64,000 nucleotides of DNA from Halodurantibacterium flavum (GCF_042681825.1 NZ_JBHUGH010000009.1:248001-312000), one strand, 5' to 3'; shown: positions 7,378-15,566, numbered from the stretch's first letter. Notes: generated from the sequence alone by a model not told the origin. Numbers and translations: made by a program.

Positions 7378-8490
7378 ATGACGCCCAGGCGTCCCCGGGG
7401 TGCGGGCGCGTTCCCGAAACCGGTAGAGCCTTCCGCCACCCCCAAACCCGACCCGGCAGAGCTTTACGCCGCGCTGGACCTCGGGACGAACAGCTGCCGC
7501 ATGTTGATTGCCCAGCCAAAGGGCAGCCAGTTTCACGTCGTCGACAGCTTTTCCAAGACCGTCCACCTGGGCGCGGGCCTCGAGGCGACCGGCCGGCTTT
7601 CGCGTGCCTCGATGTCGCGAACGATCCAGGCGTTGCGGATCTGCCAGCGCAAGATCGAGCAGCATGACGTGCGCCGGATGCGGCTGGTCGCGACCGAAGC
7701 CTGTCGCCGTGCGCGGAATGCACGCGACTTCATCCGCCATGTGCAGCGGGAAACCGGCCTGCCGCTGGAAATCATCCAGCCCGAGGAGGAGGCGCGCCTT
7801 GCCGTCGTATCCTGCGCGCCGCTGGTTTCGACCCGGACGGAACAGTTGCTGGTGGTCGATATCGGCGGCGGCTCGACCGAGCTAGTGTGGATCGACCTTT
7901 CGTCGGTTCCCCGGCACGACCGTCCGCGCGCGATCATGCGGCTTCACGCCGGGTTCCACCCGCCCGAAAGCCCCTTTCCGGCCGCAAAGGTGGTGGACTG
8001 GATCAGCGTGCCGCTTGGTGTCGCCACCCTCAAGGATCAGTTCCAAGACGTCGAGGATGACGCCGCGCGCTTTGCCCTCATGAGCTGGTTCTTCGAGGAA
8101 AACCTCGCGAATTTCTCGCCCTACAGTCATCAGCAGCCGCGCGAGGGGTTCCAGATCATCGGGACCTCGGGCACGGTCACGACGGTCGCGGCCTCATTCC
8201 TGAACCTCAAGCGTTATGACCGCAACAAGGTCGACGGGCTCCGGATGACGAGCGATCAGATCGACAAGGTGATCCGCGAATACCTGCTGCTGGGCCCCGA
8301 AGGGCGCCGCAGCGACCCTCGCATCGGCTGGGACAGGCATACCCTTATCATGTCGGGGGCGGCGATATTGCAGGCCCTGATGCGGATCTGGCCCACCGAC
8401 CGGCTCTCGGTGGCCGACCGGGGCTTGCGCGAGGGGCTGCTTTACGCGCAGATGTGCGCCGATGGCGTGCTTGAGGACGGACCTTTCTGA
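7378..8490 (+). CDS. Ppx/GppA family phosphatase
   Basis: 370 aa ASKHA-fold enzyme that hydrolyses polyphosphate and/or (p)ppGpp-type nucleotides. Seen motifs: phosphate-1 loop YAALDLGTNSCRMLI near residue 25, VATEACRRARN, the second phosphate loop VVDIGGGSTELVW, and GTSGTVTTVA. It lacks the C-terminal HD-like extension of E. coli Ppx (about 500 aa), as is usual in this family of alphaproteobacteria. Start: ATG 7378 has GGAGGG 7 nt upstream; an in-frame ATG at 7363 overlaps that ribosome-binding site and is less likely. The stop TGA at 8488-8490 abuts the rlmE ATG at 8491, so the two genes form an operon. Confidence 0.9.
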   Translation: MTPRRPRGAGAFPKPVEPSATPKPDPAELYAALDLGTNSCRMLIAQPKGSQFHVVDSFSKTVHLGAGLEATGRLSRASMSRTIQALRICQRKIEQHDVRRMRLVATEACRRARNARDFIRHVQRETGLPLEIIQPEEEARLAVVSCAPLVSTRTEQLLVVDIGGGSTELVWIDLSSVPRHDRPRAIMRLHAGFHPPESPFPAAKVVDWISVPLGVATLKDQFQDVEDDAARFALMSWFFEENLANFSPYSHQQPREGFQIIGTSGTVTTVAASFLNLKRYDRNKVDGLRMTSDQIDKVIREYLLLGPEGRRSDPRIGWDRHTLIMSGAAILQALMRIWPTDRLSVADRGLREGLLYAQMCADGVLEDGPF

Positions 8491-9267
8491 ATGACCAAAA
8501 GCGGTGGAAAATCTGGCGGAACGGGGAATACCTCGGGCCGCGGACAGCGGGACTTGCGCGTGCGGGTCAAGACGGCGCGCGGGCGCAAGCTTTCGTCCAC
8601 GCGCTGGCTCGAACGGCAGTTGAACGACCCCTATGTCCAGCGCGCGCGGCGTGAAGGGTATCGGGGCCGTGCGGCGTTCAAGATCCTCGAACTCGACGAC
8701 CGGTTCGGGTTTCTCGTGCCCGGCGCGCGGGTGGTCGATCTGGGCTGTGCGCCCGGCGGCTGGTGCCAGGTGGCCGTCACCAGGGTCAACGCGTTGGGCG
8801 AAAAGGGCGGCAAGAAGGTGGGCCGCGTGCTGGGCGTCGACCTGCAAGAGGTCGAGCCGATTGCCGGGGCCGAGGTGCATCAGCTCGACTTCCTTTCCGA
8901 TGGTGCAGATGAGCAGGTGAAGGAATGGCTGGGCGGCAAGGCGGATGTGGTGATGTCCGACATGGCCGCCGCGTCGAGCGGCCACAAGCAGACCGATCAC
9001 CTGCGGATCGTGGCGCTATGCGAGGCTGCAGCGGAATTCGCCTTCGACGTGCTGGAGGAGGGCGGGACATTCGTCGCGAAGGTGCTGGCGGGCGGTGCGG
9101 AAAACAGCCTTCAGGCGATCCTGAAGCAGAATTTCCAGAAGGTCGCGAATGTGAAACCGCCCGCGAGCCGGTCCGACAGTTCGGAAAAGTTCGTCGTCGC
9201 GACCGGGTTCCGGGGCCGCCGCAATACCGGCGCTGACGACGAGACGGGCGCTGACGATCAGGAATGA
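8491..9267 (+). CDS. rlmE: 23S rRNA (uridine2552-2'-O)-methyltransferase RlmE/FtsJ
   Basis: 258 aa, longer than E. coli RlmE (209 aa) through a basic, glycine-rich N-terminal tail and a C-terminal tail. The Rossmann SAM site VVDLGCAPGGWCQVAV is clear, with the catalytic Lys in YRGRAAFKILELDD and the aspartate/lysine motifs VMSDMAAASSGHK and FVAKVLAGG. It methylates U2552 of 23S rRNA late in 50S assembly. It follows ppx with no gap. The tail ends TGADDETGADDQE, a short acidic repeat. Confidence 0.95.
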   Translation: MTKSGGKSGGTGNTSGRGQRDLRVRVKTARGRKLSSTRWLERQLNDPYVQRARREGYRGRAAFKILELDDRFGFLVPGARVVDLGCAPGGWCQVAVTRVNALGEKGGKKVGRVLGVDLQEVEPIAGAEVHQLDFLSDGADEQVKEWLGGKADVVMSDMAAASSGHKQTDHLRIVALCEAAAEFAFDVLEEGGTFVAKVLAGGAENSLQAILKQNFQKVANVKPPASRSDSSEKFVVATGFRGRRNTGADDETGADDQE

Positions 9268-9292
9268 AAAAGCCCCGCCGGGAAGGCGGGGC
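9266..9292 (-). terminator. Rho-independent terminator of the DUF882 gene
   Basis: GCCCCGCC (9272-9279) pairs with GGCGGGGC (9285-9292); read leftward a T-run (9267-9271) follows. The T-run overlaps the rlmE stop codon, so the element serves the leftward gene; the hairpin may also stop rlmE transcripts. Confidence 0.75.
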
Positions 9293-9362
9293 AGGCGGTG
9301 CGTTGCCGCACAAAGATCAGGCCGAAGGCCTTTATTGAAACCGGTTGGGGCTCGGGCGCCCC

Positions 9363-9932
9363 TCAGGCACCCCAGGTGCGGATCGGGCCGCAATCCATAT
9401 GCACGAAGTTCGAGCGGGAATAGCGCCCCACGCCGCCCGCATTGCAGGCCGCCGCTGCACGGTACATCTGCGCGACACTGCGTGAGCGGAGCCGCAGGTC
9501 CGCAGCCTTTGCCTGCATGTGAAGCGAGTTCTGGGCGACGCCGCTCGACTGAGAGCGCAACATCGCGTTCGTCTGCGGCGACCGGTAGCCCGACAGCATC
9601 ATGTAGGGTTCGTTCACATCGAGCATCCGATGCGCCGCGGCCATGATGTCGATGGCCCGCGGATCGTAGGAACGGGCGGCATTGGATCGCCAGTCGCGCA
9701 TGAAATGGCTGATCTCGTTCATCGCCTCGGGGATATAGTTCCCGTCGATCCAGTAGATCGTGTCGATGCTCTCGCCCGTCCGGCCCGAATACATCCGGAT
9801 CCGGCGAAAATCGCCCGCACTGCGCAAAAGCCCGAAGGCGTGCGAATATGTTGGTGCCGCTGCGACGGTCGTTGCCGCAAAAATACCAAGAAGGGCGCGC
9901 CGTGTGAGGCCCTTGTCCGTCGTCTCTGTCAT
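9363..9932 (-). CDS. DUF882 (MepK/YcbK-like) peptidoglycan endopeptidase, Tat-exported
   Basis: 189 aa. The N-terminus has a twin-arginine signal (LTRRALLGIFAATTVAAAP). The mature part is a peptidase M15A-type fold: GYRSPQTNAML, NSLHMQAKAADLR and NFVHMDCGP supply the zinc ligands (His in SLHM, Asp in KAADLR, His in FVHMD). E. coli MepK (YcbK) of this family cuts meso-Dap-meso-Dap (3-3) cross-links. The divergent gene, 326 nt away, is an L,D-transpeptidase that makes such links, and ycbK/ycbB are neighbours in E. coli too, which supports a linked role. Confidence 0.87.
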   Translation of the reverse strand: MTETTDKGLTRRALLGIFAATTVAAAPTYSHAFGLLRSAGDFRRIRMYSGRTGESIDTIYWIDGNYIPEAMNEISHFMRDWRSNAARSYDPRAIDIMAAAHRMLDVNEPYMMLSGYRSPQTNAMLRSQSSGVAQNSLHMQAKAADLRLRSRSVAQMYRAAAACNAGGVGRYSRSNFVHMDCGPIRTWGA

Positions 9933-10258
9933 GCCTGAACGCCTGTCCCGTAGTTCCTGCCCTGTTTCAGGGCCTTTTGGTTATCGCGTTGAGAGGGTTT
10001 ATGACACAAACCGTCATTTTCCCAAAGACGGAACTGGATCGGTTCCGCCGCGCCCCGGACCATCGGCAAAATCTTGCCTAAACTTTACGCGGCGGGTGTG
10101 GTATTCCTGCCGGGGCGCGGAAAGGCCGCAGTCGGCAGGCGGGGTCAGCAAAAAGGCCACGCTCTGGCAGTCTTCTGAAAGCTCTGGCAGAATTGTGAAT
10201 GGACGTATCAGCCCCCGCCGCCGGATGATGGGGCAGAAAAAGAATGAGGGGCAAGAGC
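9933..10258. promoter_or_regulatory. 326-nt divergent intergenic region with a 10-bp direct repeat
   Basis: This gap separates the divergent mepK-like and ldt genes and has no credible coding frame. The clearest element is the repeat GCTCTGGCAG at 10161-10170 and 10181-10190, exactly 20 bp apart, so both copies face the same side of the helix; they lie 69-98 nt before the ldt start and could be paired sites for an activator. A small CCCTG-TTT-CAGGG hairpin is near 9960-9972. No clear sigma-70 hexamers were found. Confidence 0.4.
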
Positions 10259-11857
10259 ATGTCAGGCACAATCCGGGTGCGCCCGTGGATCGCGGCGCTT
10301 TGCGTGGGAACGGCCATGGTCGCCGCAGCGCCCCTGGCGGCGCTTGAACCGACGCCATCCTACCGGGCCGCGCTGGCAGAGGCGGTGGGCGATTCTCCGG
10401 CGCTGCGGGCGTTTTATGAGGCGCGCAATCACGCCCCTCTCTGGACGGCACCGGACGCGGCAGAGCTTCGGCGCGCCTTTCTCGCGGCGCTGGCACAGGC
10501 GCCGGCACATGGGCTGCCCGCGAGCCGCTATGATCTGGCCGGGATAAACGCGGCGCTTGCCGCCATGCAGTCGGACCGCGATCTCGGCGCGCTCGAAGTG
10601 CGGATGAGCAGGGCCTATCTGCAATGGGCGCGCGACATCTCCTCGGGCGTCCTGACGCCATCGGACATAGACAGCGGCATCGTGCGCGAGATCAGGCGCC
10701 CCGATCCGCAGGCGCTCTTGCAGGGGTTGGAGCGTGATCCGCTCACCTTCCTTCGCAGCCTCGCGCCGCAATCTACTGAATATTCGGCACTTCTGCATGA
10801 AAAGCTTCGACTGGAACATCATGTTATGGGGCACGGCTGGGGGGCGCCCGTACCGCAGGACGCGACGCTGCGCCCCGGCGACAGTGGCGGCGCAGTCATC
10901 GCGCTGCGGGACCGTCTGATGGCGATGGGCTATCTGCCGCGCAGCGCGTCGCCGATCTATGACGCTGCGCTGACCGACGCGGTGATCGCCTTTCAGGCCG
11001 CCCATGGGCTGGCCGAGGATGGGGTCGCCGGCCCCGCCACCCTGTCGCAGGTCAACCAAAGCCCGGAGGAACGCCTTCAGTCGGTCATCGTCGCGATGGA
11101 GCGGGAACGCTGGCTGGGTGACCGCGGCGCGCGCCATGTCTGGGTCAACATTGCCGACTTTACCACGCAGATCGTCGAGAACGGGCGCGTCACCTTTTCA
11201 ACGCGGTCGGTGGTCGGGCGTGATGTGGCGGTCCAGCGGACGCCCGAATTTTCCGACACGATGACCTATATGGTGATCAACCCGAGCTGGAGCATCCCGC
11301 GCTCGATCATCGGGCGGGAATATCTGCCGGCGCTGCAGGCAAACCCCCATTCGGTCGCGCATCTGCAGGTCGTGGATTCGCAGGGGCGCGTGGTGCCCCG
11401 TGATGCCGTCGACTGGCGGCAATTCACCCCCCGCAATTTTCCGTTCCACATGCGGCAGGCTCCGGGGCCGGAAAACGCCCTGGGCAGCGTAAAGTTCATG
11501 TTTCCGAACAAGTACGCGATCTATCTGCATGATACACCACAGAAAAGCCTGTTCGGGCGTGACCTGCGGGCATTTTCCAACGGCTGCATTCGTCTGGCCG
11601 ACCCCCACGCCTTTGCCTTCGCGCTTCTTGAGGGGCAAGAGGCCGACCCGCAGGGGTTTTTCCAGCGTATCCTGTCCACCGGGCGCGAAACGAACGTGAC
11701 GCTCCAGCGTCCCATCACCATCCATCTCGATTATCGGACCGCGTTTGCCAATCCGCGGGGCGAGGTTGTCTATCGCCGCGATGTCTATGGCCGCGACGCC
11801 CGCATCTTTGAGGCGCTGACCGGGGCTGGGGTGGTCTTGGGCGGGGTTCAGGGTTAA
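10259..11857 (+). CDS. L,D-transpeptidase (YcbB/LdtD family)
   Basis: About 532 aa, periplasmic. A signal peptide is followed by a helical YcbB-type scaffold, a peptidoglycan-binding repeat (AVIALRDRLMAMGYLP, FQAAHGLAEDGVAGP) near residues 215-265, then the YkuD catalytic domain. The catalytic Cys443 lies in FSNGCIRLADP, preceded by the His of YAIYLHDTP. These enzymes form 3-3 cross-links between Dap residues. Start: ATG at 10259 follows GAGGGG; an ATG five codons upstream (10244) is possible. It is divergent from a DUF882 endopeptidase that probably cuts the same bonds. Confidence 0.92.
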   Translation: MSGTIRVRPWIAALCVGTAMVAAAPLAALEPTPSYRAALAEAVGDSPALRAFYEARNHAPLWTAPDAAELRRAFLAALAQAPAHGLPASRYDLAGINAALAAMQSDRDLGALEVRMSRAYLQWARDISSGVLTPSDIDSGIVREIRRPDPQALLQGLERDPLTFLRSLAPQSTEYSALLHEKLRLEHHVMGHGWGAPVPQDATLRPGDSGGAVIALRDRLMAMGYLPRSASPIYDAALTDAVIAFQAAHGLAEDGVAGPATLSQVNQSPEERLQSVIVAMERERWLGDRGARHVWVNIADFTTQIVENGRVTFSTRSVVGRDVAVQRTPEFSDTMTYMVINPSWSIPRSIIGREYLPALQANPHSVAHLQVVDSQGRVVPRDAVDWRQFTPRNFPFHMRQAPGPENALGSVKFMFPNKYAIYLHDTPQKSLFGRDLRAFSNGCIRLADPHAFAFALLEGQEADPQGFFQRILSTGRETNVTLQRPITIHLDYRTAFANPRGEVVYRRDVYGRDARIFEALTGAGVVLGGVQG

Positions 11858-11886
11858 GTCTGGCCCATCCTGACAGGGAGGGCCTG

Positions 11887-12981
11887 ATGCAACGCAGCTT
11901 TACCATCGCCGAAATCGCCCGCGCGCTTGACGCCCGGAGCGAGGGGGACGCAAGCATCGAGATCCTGCGCGCGGCCGAACCTGCGGCCGCGGGGCGCGGG
12001 GCGCTCGCGCTGGCAATGGACCCGAAATACGCCGCCGACATGGCCCAGGGGACCGAGGCCGCCATCCTCTGGGACGGGGCCGACTGGCATGCGATGGGGC
12101 TGCGCGCCGCGATCTTCGTCCCGCGCCCGCGTTATGCCATGTCAGGGCTGACGCGGCTCATGGACCCGGGTCCCGCCATCGCTCCGGGCATCCACCCCAT
12201 GGCCATCGTCGATCCCACCGCAGAGATCGGCGAGGGCGCCGCCATCGGCCCCTTTGTCACCATCGGTCCCGGCGCGGTGATCGGCCCCCGCGCCCGCATC
12301 GCCAGCCATACGAGCGTGGCCGAAGGTGCGGTGATCGGCGCGGATCTTCTGCTGATGCAGGGCGTCCGGATCGGGGCGAGGGTGCGGATCGGCGACCGTT
12401 TCATCGCGCAGCCCGGCGCGGCGATCGGCGGCGACGGCTTTTCGTTCGTCACGCCGGAAAAATCGGGGGTCGAGGAGATCCGGGCGACGCTGGGCGCCCG
12501 CGCCGCCGCACAGGCGCAAAGCTGGACCCGCATTCACAGCCTCGGCTCGGTCCGGATCGGCGACGATGTGGAGGTTGGTGCGAACGCCACCATCGACCGG
12601 GGCACGATCCGCGACACCGAGGTCGGGTCGGGGACCAAGATCGACAGCCTCGTGCAGATCGGCCATAACACCCGGATCGGCGAAAACTGCCTGCTCTGCG
12701 GGCTTGTGGGCGTCGCGGGGTCCGCCCGGATCGGCAATCGCGTGGTGTTGGGCGGGCAGGTGGGCGTCAGCGACAACATCTTCATCGGCGATGACGTGAT
12801 CGCGGGTGGGGCCACCAAGATATTCACCAACGCGCCGGCGGGGCGGGTTCTTCTGGGTTCTCCGGCGGTGAAGATGGAAACGCAGATCGAGATCAACAAG
12901 GCCGTCCGCCGGCTGCCACGGCTTTTCTCGCAGGTGGCCGAGTTGCAGAAAGCGGTTTTCAAGCGCGGCGACGCCGACTAA
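11887..12981 (+). CDS. lpxD: UDP-3-O-(3-hydroxyacyl)glucosamine N-acyltransferase LpxD (possibly a second copy)
   Basis: 364 aa left-handed beta-helix acyltransferase of lipid A synthesis. An N-terminal uridine-binding domain (to about residue 100) is followed by hexapeptide repeats such as IGPFVTIGPGAVIGPRARI and a C-terminal helix pair. The likely catalytic His lies in VQIGHNTRIGENC. The usual rseP-bamA-lpxD-fabZ-lpxA context is absent; instead an acyl carrier protein and a ketosynthase follow within 31 nt. This suggests a special copy fed by its own ACP, though nothing else in the window proves a second lpxD exists. Confidence 0.9.
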   Translation: MQRSFTIAEIARALDARSEGDASIEILRAAEPAAAGRGALALAMDPKYAADMAQGTEAAILWDGADWHAMGLRAAIFVPRPRYAMSGLTRLMDPGPAIAPGIHPMAIVDPTAEIGEGAAIGPFVTIGPGAVIGPRARIASHTSVAEGAVIGADLLLMQGVRIGARVRIGDRFIAQPGAAIGGDGFSFVTPEKSGVEEIRATLGARAAAQAQSWTRIHSLGSVRIGDDVEVGANATIDRGTIRDTEVGSGTKIDSLVQIGHNTRIGENCLLCGLVGVAGSARIGNRVVLGGQVGVSDNIFIGDDVIAGGATKIFTNAPAGRVLLGSPAVKMETQIEINKAVRRLPRLFSQVAELQKAVFKRGDAD

Positions 12982-13012
12982 ACCGGACAGGCACACGGGG
13001 CAGGAGAGCAGC

Positions 13013-13279
13013 ATGACGCAGAGCGTACAGGACCGGGTCATCGCGATCATCGCGGAACAGGCGGTGCTGGACCCGGCGGATGTCAGGATGGAGTCGACGC
13101 TGGAGGATCTGGGCATCGACAGCCTCGGCCTGGTCGAGAGCATCTTTGCCATCGAGGAAGCCTTTGACATCAGCGTCCCGTTCAACGCGAACGAGCCCAG
13201 CCAGAGCGATTTCGACATTTCTTCGGTGGCAGCCATCGTGCGCGCCGTCGAGGGGCTGCTGGAGGATCAGAAGAAGTGA
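13013..13279 (+). CDS. Acyl carrier protein
   Basis: 88 aa, acidic, four-helix ACP. The phosphopantetheine serine is Ser37 in the canonical GIDSLGLVE. It differs clearly from the housekeeping AcpP of alphaproteobacteria (which has DSLDTVELVM). It lies between lpxD (31-nt gap with GGAGAGC ribosome-binding site) and a ketosynthase gene that overlaps it by 4 nt, so it probably carries the chain extended by that ketosynthase. It may serve lipid A or another envelope lipid; AcpXL is one parallel, but the neighbours of a classic acpXL cluster are missing. Confidence 0.88.
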   Translation: MTQSVQDRVIAIIAEQAVLDPADVRMESTLEDLGIDSLGLVESIFAIEEAFDISVPFNANEPSQSDFDISSVAAIVRAVEGLLEDQKK

Positions 13280-14484
13280 GGCGTGTCGTCATCACCGGCG
13301 CGGGAACGATCAACGCGCTGGCCCATGACGTGCCCGGAACGCTCGCCGCGTTCCGCGAGGGGCGTTCCGGCATCACCGAGCTGAATTTCCGCGATGTGGA
13401 ACGGCTTCAGGTGCGGATCGGCGCGCAGGTCCACGACTGGGACCCCGAGGTTCACTTCAACCGCCAGCAGATTGCGCTTTACGACAAGTTCACGCAATTC
13501 GTCCTCCTGTCCGCGAAAGAGGCCGTCGCCCAGTCGGGGCTGAGCTTTGACGATCCGCTGTCGTTCGAGAGCGGCGTGATCCTGGGTACGGCGGGGGGCG
13601 GGGTCAACACCTGGGACGAGAATTACCGCACGGTCTATGAGGAAGGGAAGAACCGCGTTCACCCCTTCGTCGTGCCAAAGCTGATGAACAACGCGGCCGC
13701 CAGCCATATCAGCATGGAATTCAACCTCAAGGGCCCGAGCTTTACGGTCGCCACTGCCTGCGCCTCGTCGAACCACGCAATGGGGCAGGCGTTCCACATG
13801 ATCCGGGGCGGGATGTGCAAGGCGATGCTGACCGGCGGGTCCGAGGCGATGCTCTGTTTCGGCGGGGTCAAGGCGTGGGAAGGGCTGCGCGTCATGTCGC
13901 GGGATGCCTGCCGGCCGTTCAGCGCGAACCGCAACGGAATGGTGCAGGGCGAGGGCGCGGCGATCTTCGTCTTTGAGGAATATGAACATGCCCGCGCCCG
14001 GGGCGCCGAGATCCTTGCCGAAGTGGTGGGGTTCGCCATGACGGCAGATGCGGGCGATATCGTGATGCCCTCGGCCCAGGGTGCGGAACGGGCGATTACC
14101 GGCGCCCTCGCCGATGCGCGCATGAACCCCGAGGAGGTCGGCTATATCAACGCCCATGGCACCGGCACGGCCGCCAACGACAAGACCGAGTGCGCCGCAG
14201 TGGCCCATGCGTTTGGCCACCATGCCGATGCGTTGATGATCTCTTCGACCAAGTCGATGCACGGGCATCTGATCGGGGGCACGGGCGCGGTCGAACTGCT
14301 CGCCTGTATCATGGCGCTGCGGGACGGGGTGATCGCCCCAACCATCGGGTATGAGGAACCGGACCCGGAATGTGCGCTCGACGTGGTGCCGAATACCGCG
14401 CGGGACGCCAAGGTGACGGCTGTGCTGTCGAACGCCTTTGCCTTTGGCGGGCTGAACGCGGTGCTGGCCCTGCGCCGCATATGA
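13276..14484 (+). CDS. Beta-ketoacyl-ACP synthase (KAS II/FabF-like)
   Basis: 402 aa thiolase-fold condensing enzyme. The active-site triad is visible: Cys162 in TACASSNHA, His294 in NAHGTGTAANDKTE, and His331 in KSMHGHLIGGTGA. GTG start; the GTGA overlaps the ACP stop by 4 nt. Together with the preceding dedicated ACP it can elongate an acyl chain, and the operon with lpxD suggests that chain may be used for the N-linked acyl groups of lipid A. A role in some other lipid or polyketide-like product cannot be excluded. A hairpin just after the stop serves the opposite-strand gene. Confidence 0.9.
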   Translation: MRRVVITGAGTINALAHDVPGTLAAFREGRSGITELNFRDVERLQVRIGAQVHDWDPEVHFNRQQIALYDKFTQFVLLSAKEAVAQSGLSFDDPLSFESGVILGTAGGGVNTWDENYRTVYEEGKNRVHPFVVPKLMNNAAASHISMEFNLKGPSFTVATACASSNHAMGQAFHMIRGGMCKAMLTGGSEAMLCFGGVKAWEGLRVMSRDACRPFSANRNGMVQGEGAAIFVFEEYEHARARGAEILAEVVGFAMTADAGDIVMPSAQGAERAITGALADARMNPEEVGYINAHGTGTAANDKTECAAVAHAFGHHADALMISSTKSMHGHLIGGTGAVELLACIMALRDGVIAPTIGYEEPDPECALDVVPNTARDAKVTAVLSNAFAFGGLNAVLALRRI

Positions 14485-14508
14485 AAACGCCGCCCGTCAT
14501 GGGCGGCG
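14484..14508 (-). terminator. Rho-independent terminator of the IalB-family gene
   Basis: CGCCGCCC (14488-14495) pairs with GGGCGGCG (14501-14508) over a 5-nt loop; read leftward four T follow (14484-14487). Its T-run touches the end of the ketosynthase gene; the hairpin may also slow rightward transcription. Confidence 0.7.
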
Positions 14509-14530
14509 CTGGATCCGGGTCACGCCCTGA

Positions 14531-15193
14531 TCATTCTTCCGGCAGTTCGTCGTTATGCGCGGCCACGGCGTCATAGCCGGCGGTGAACCCCTGCAACGAG
14601 ATATCGAGCGCCACCTGCTGGTCGGGCGCCACCACGGGAACGATGGTCATGGTCGCGCGGTTGCCCCGCTTGAATGCATCGACCTCGGCCTGGGTAAAGC
14701 CCACGCGGGCCACGCAACCGGCCATGCTGCACCAGGTGAACGGATAGCGTTTCGCGGTCGCACCATCGACCTGAAGGGTGATCTGTTGGGTAAGCAGCGT
14801 TTCCAGCGGCGTCACGATCGTTGCCCCGGCGGCGGCCTGCTGACCGTCGGGCAGGGAAAAGAGGCTGATCTCTGCCACCGAGTTCCCTTCGGCATCGTCG
14901 AGCAGCTGATAGAGCTGGCAGGGGTCCTGACCTTCCGGGGCGCGGATGCAGCGCATTTCCCAGTCGCCGAAGGTTTCGGCCACATAGGCATCGCCGATCT
15001 CATCCCCGCCGATTTCCTCGCCCAGCGACAGATCGCCCGGAACGGGGGCGGGGGCGGCCGGAGCCTCGGTCGTTTCGGCCGGGGTGGCGGGTTCGGCCGG
15101 CGCGTCCTGCGCGGCGAGCGGCAGGGCCATCGCGCAGAGAATCGCTGCGGCCAGTCCGCTGATCTTCCTCACTTGGGCGGTGTCGTTTTGCAT
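14531..15193 (-). CDS. Invasion-associated locus B (IalB) family exported protein
   Basis: 220 aa. A signal peptide ending near LPLAAQDAPAEP is followed by a Pro/Ala/Glu-rich linker, then the IalB domain (PF06776) with GDWEMRCI, CQLYQLL, TQQITLQVDGATAKRYPFTW and CSMAGCVARVGF; four cysteines suggest two disulfides. In Bartonella IalB aids erythrocyte entry, but the family is widespread in free-living alphaproteobacteria and its function there is unknown. Start at ATG 15193; a GTG 16 codons upstream would place charged residues before the signal peptide. It stands alone with its own terminator. Confidence 0.85.
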   Translation of the reverse strand: MQNDTAQVRKISGLAAAILCAMALPLAAQDAPAEPATPAETTEAPAAPAPVPGDLSLGEEIGGDEIGDAYVAETFGDWEMRCIRAPEGQDPCQLYQLLDDAEGNSVAEISLFSLPDGQQAAAGATIVTPLETLLTQQITLQVDGATAKRYPFTWCSMAGCVARVGFTQAEVDAFKRGNRATMTIVPVVAPDQQVALDISLQGFTAGYDAVAAHNDELPEE

Positions 15194-15308
15194 TCTGTCA
15201 TTCCACGCTTTGTTGTGGGTTTTGGTGTGGTATTGCCTCACATCCGTCTAGCACGGCGCGAAACGGGTGTCAGGTCAAAAGCCTGAAACACAAGCCGCGG
15301 CGCGCAAC

Positions 15309-15340
15309 TCTCTGTGACGGATGATCTCTGTGACGGATGA
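15309..15340. repeat. Two tandem copies of a 16-bp repeat
   Basis: TCTCTGTGACGGATGA occurs at 15309-15324 and again at 15325-15340 without a gap, about 115-150 nt upstream of the IalB gene and just past the candidate small RNA terminator. It may be a slippage product or a tandem operator. Confidence 0.8.
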
Positions 15341-15367
15341 GGGACTTTGGAAAAGGTCGCGCGAAAT

Positions 15368-15432
15368 AAAAAGGGCCTTGGAAAGGCCCTTTTCAAATTG
15401 CGCTCCCCGTCGGACGGGCCGACTTGCTCATT
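15368..15432 (-). ncRNA. Candidate small RNA of about 65 nt with its own promoter and terminator
   Basis: Read leftward, a near-consensus promoter (TTGACG, 17-nt spacer, TAGCTT at 15467-15439) would start transcription near 15432. The product would hold one small hairpin, with plus-strand arms GTCGG 15409-15413 and CCGAC 15419-15423, an unpaired GGGGAGC-type stretch, then a strong terminator hairpin (arms 15373-15379 and 15383-15389, lengthened by A-T pairs) ending in a T-run at 15368-15372. No gene lies between promoter and terminator. The terminator hairpin is symmetrical and can also act rightward. An alternative is that the promoter serves the IalB gene 240 nt on and the hairpin is an attenuator. 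I do not match it to a named family. Confidence 0.5.
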
Positions 15433-15438
15433 AATGAA

Positions 15439-15467
15439 AAGCTACGAAGTTATGACAGGGGCGTCAA
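15439..15467 (-). promoter_or_regulatory. Sigma-70-type promoter for the candidate small RNA
   Basis: On the minus strand: -35 TTGACG (15467-15462), 17-nt spacer, -10 TAGCTT (15444-15439). Five of six bases match at -35 and the spacing is ideal. Confidence 0.5.
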
Positions 15468-15539
15468 CGCATTTCTTGGCGGCTTTTCGCCGGTTCCTGA
15501 CGGGCGCTGCGTCCCGCTGACGCATGGTGCCCGGCTGCG

Positions 15540-15566
15540 AAAAAGGCCGCACCCGAAGGTGCGGCC
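15540..15566 (-). terminator. Rho-independent terminator of the CNNM/CorC gene
   Basis: GGCCGCACC (15545-15553) and GGTGCGGCC (15558-15566) form a 9-bp stem closed by a 4-nt loop; read leftward five T follow (15540-15544). It lies 75 nt past the stop of the CNNM/CorC gene. The gap 15194-15640 otherwise holds only the candidate small RNA and the 16-bp repeat. Confidence 0.85.
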
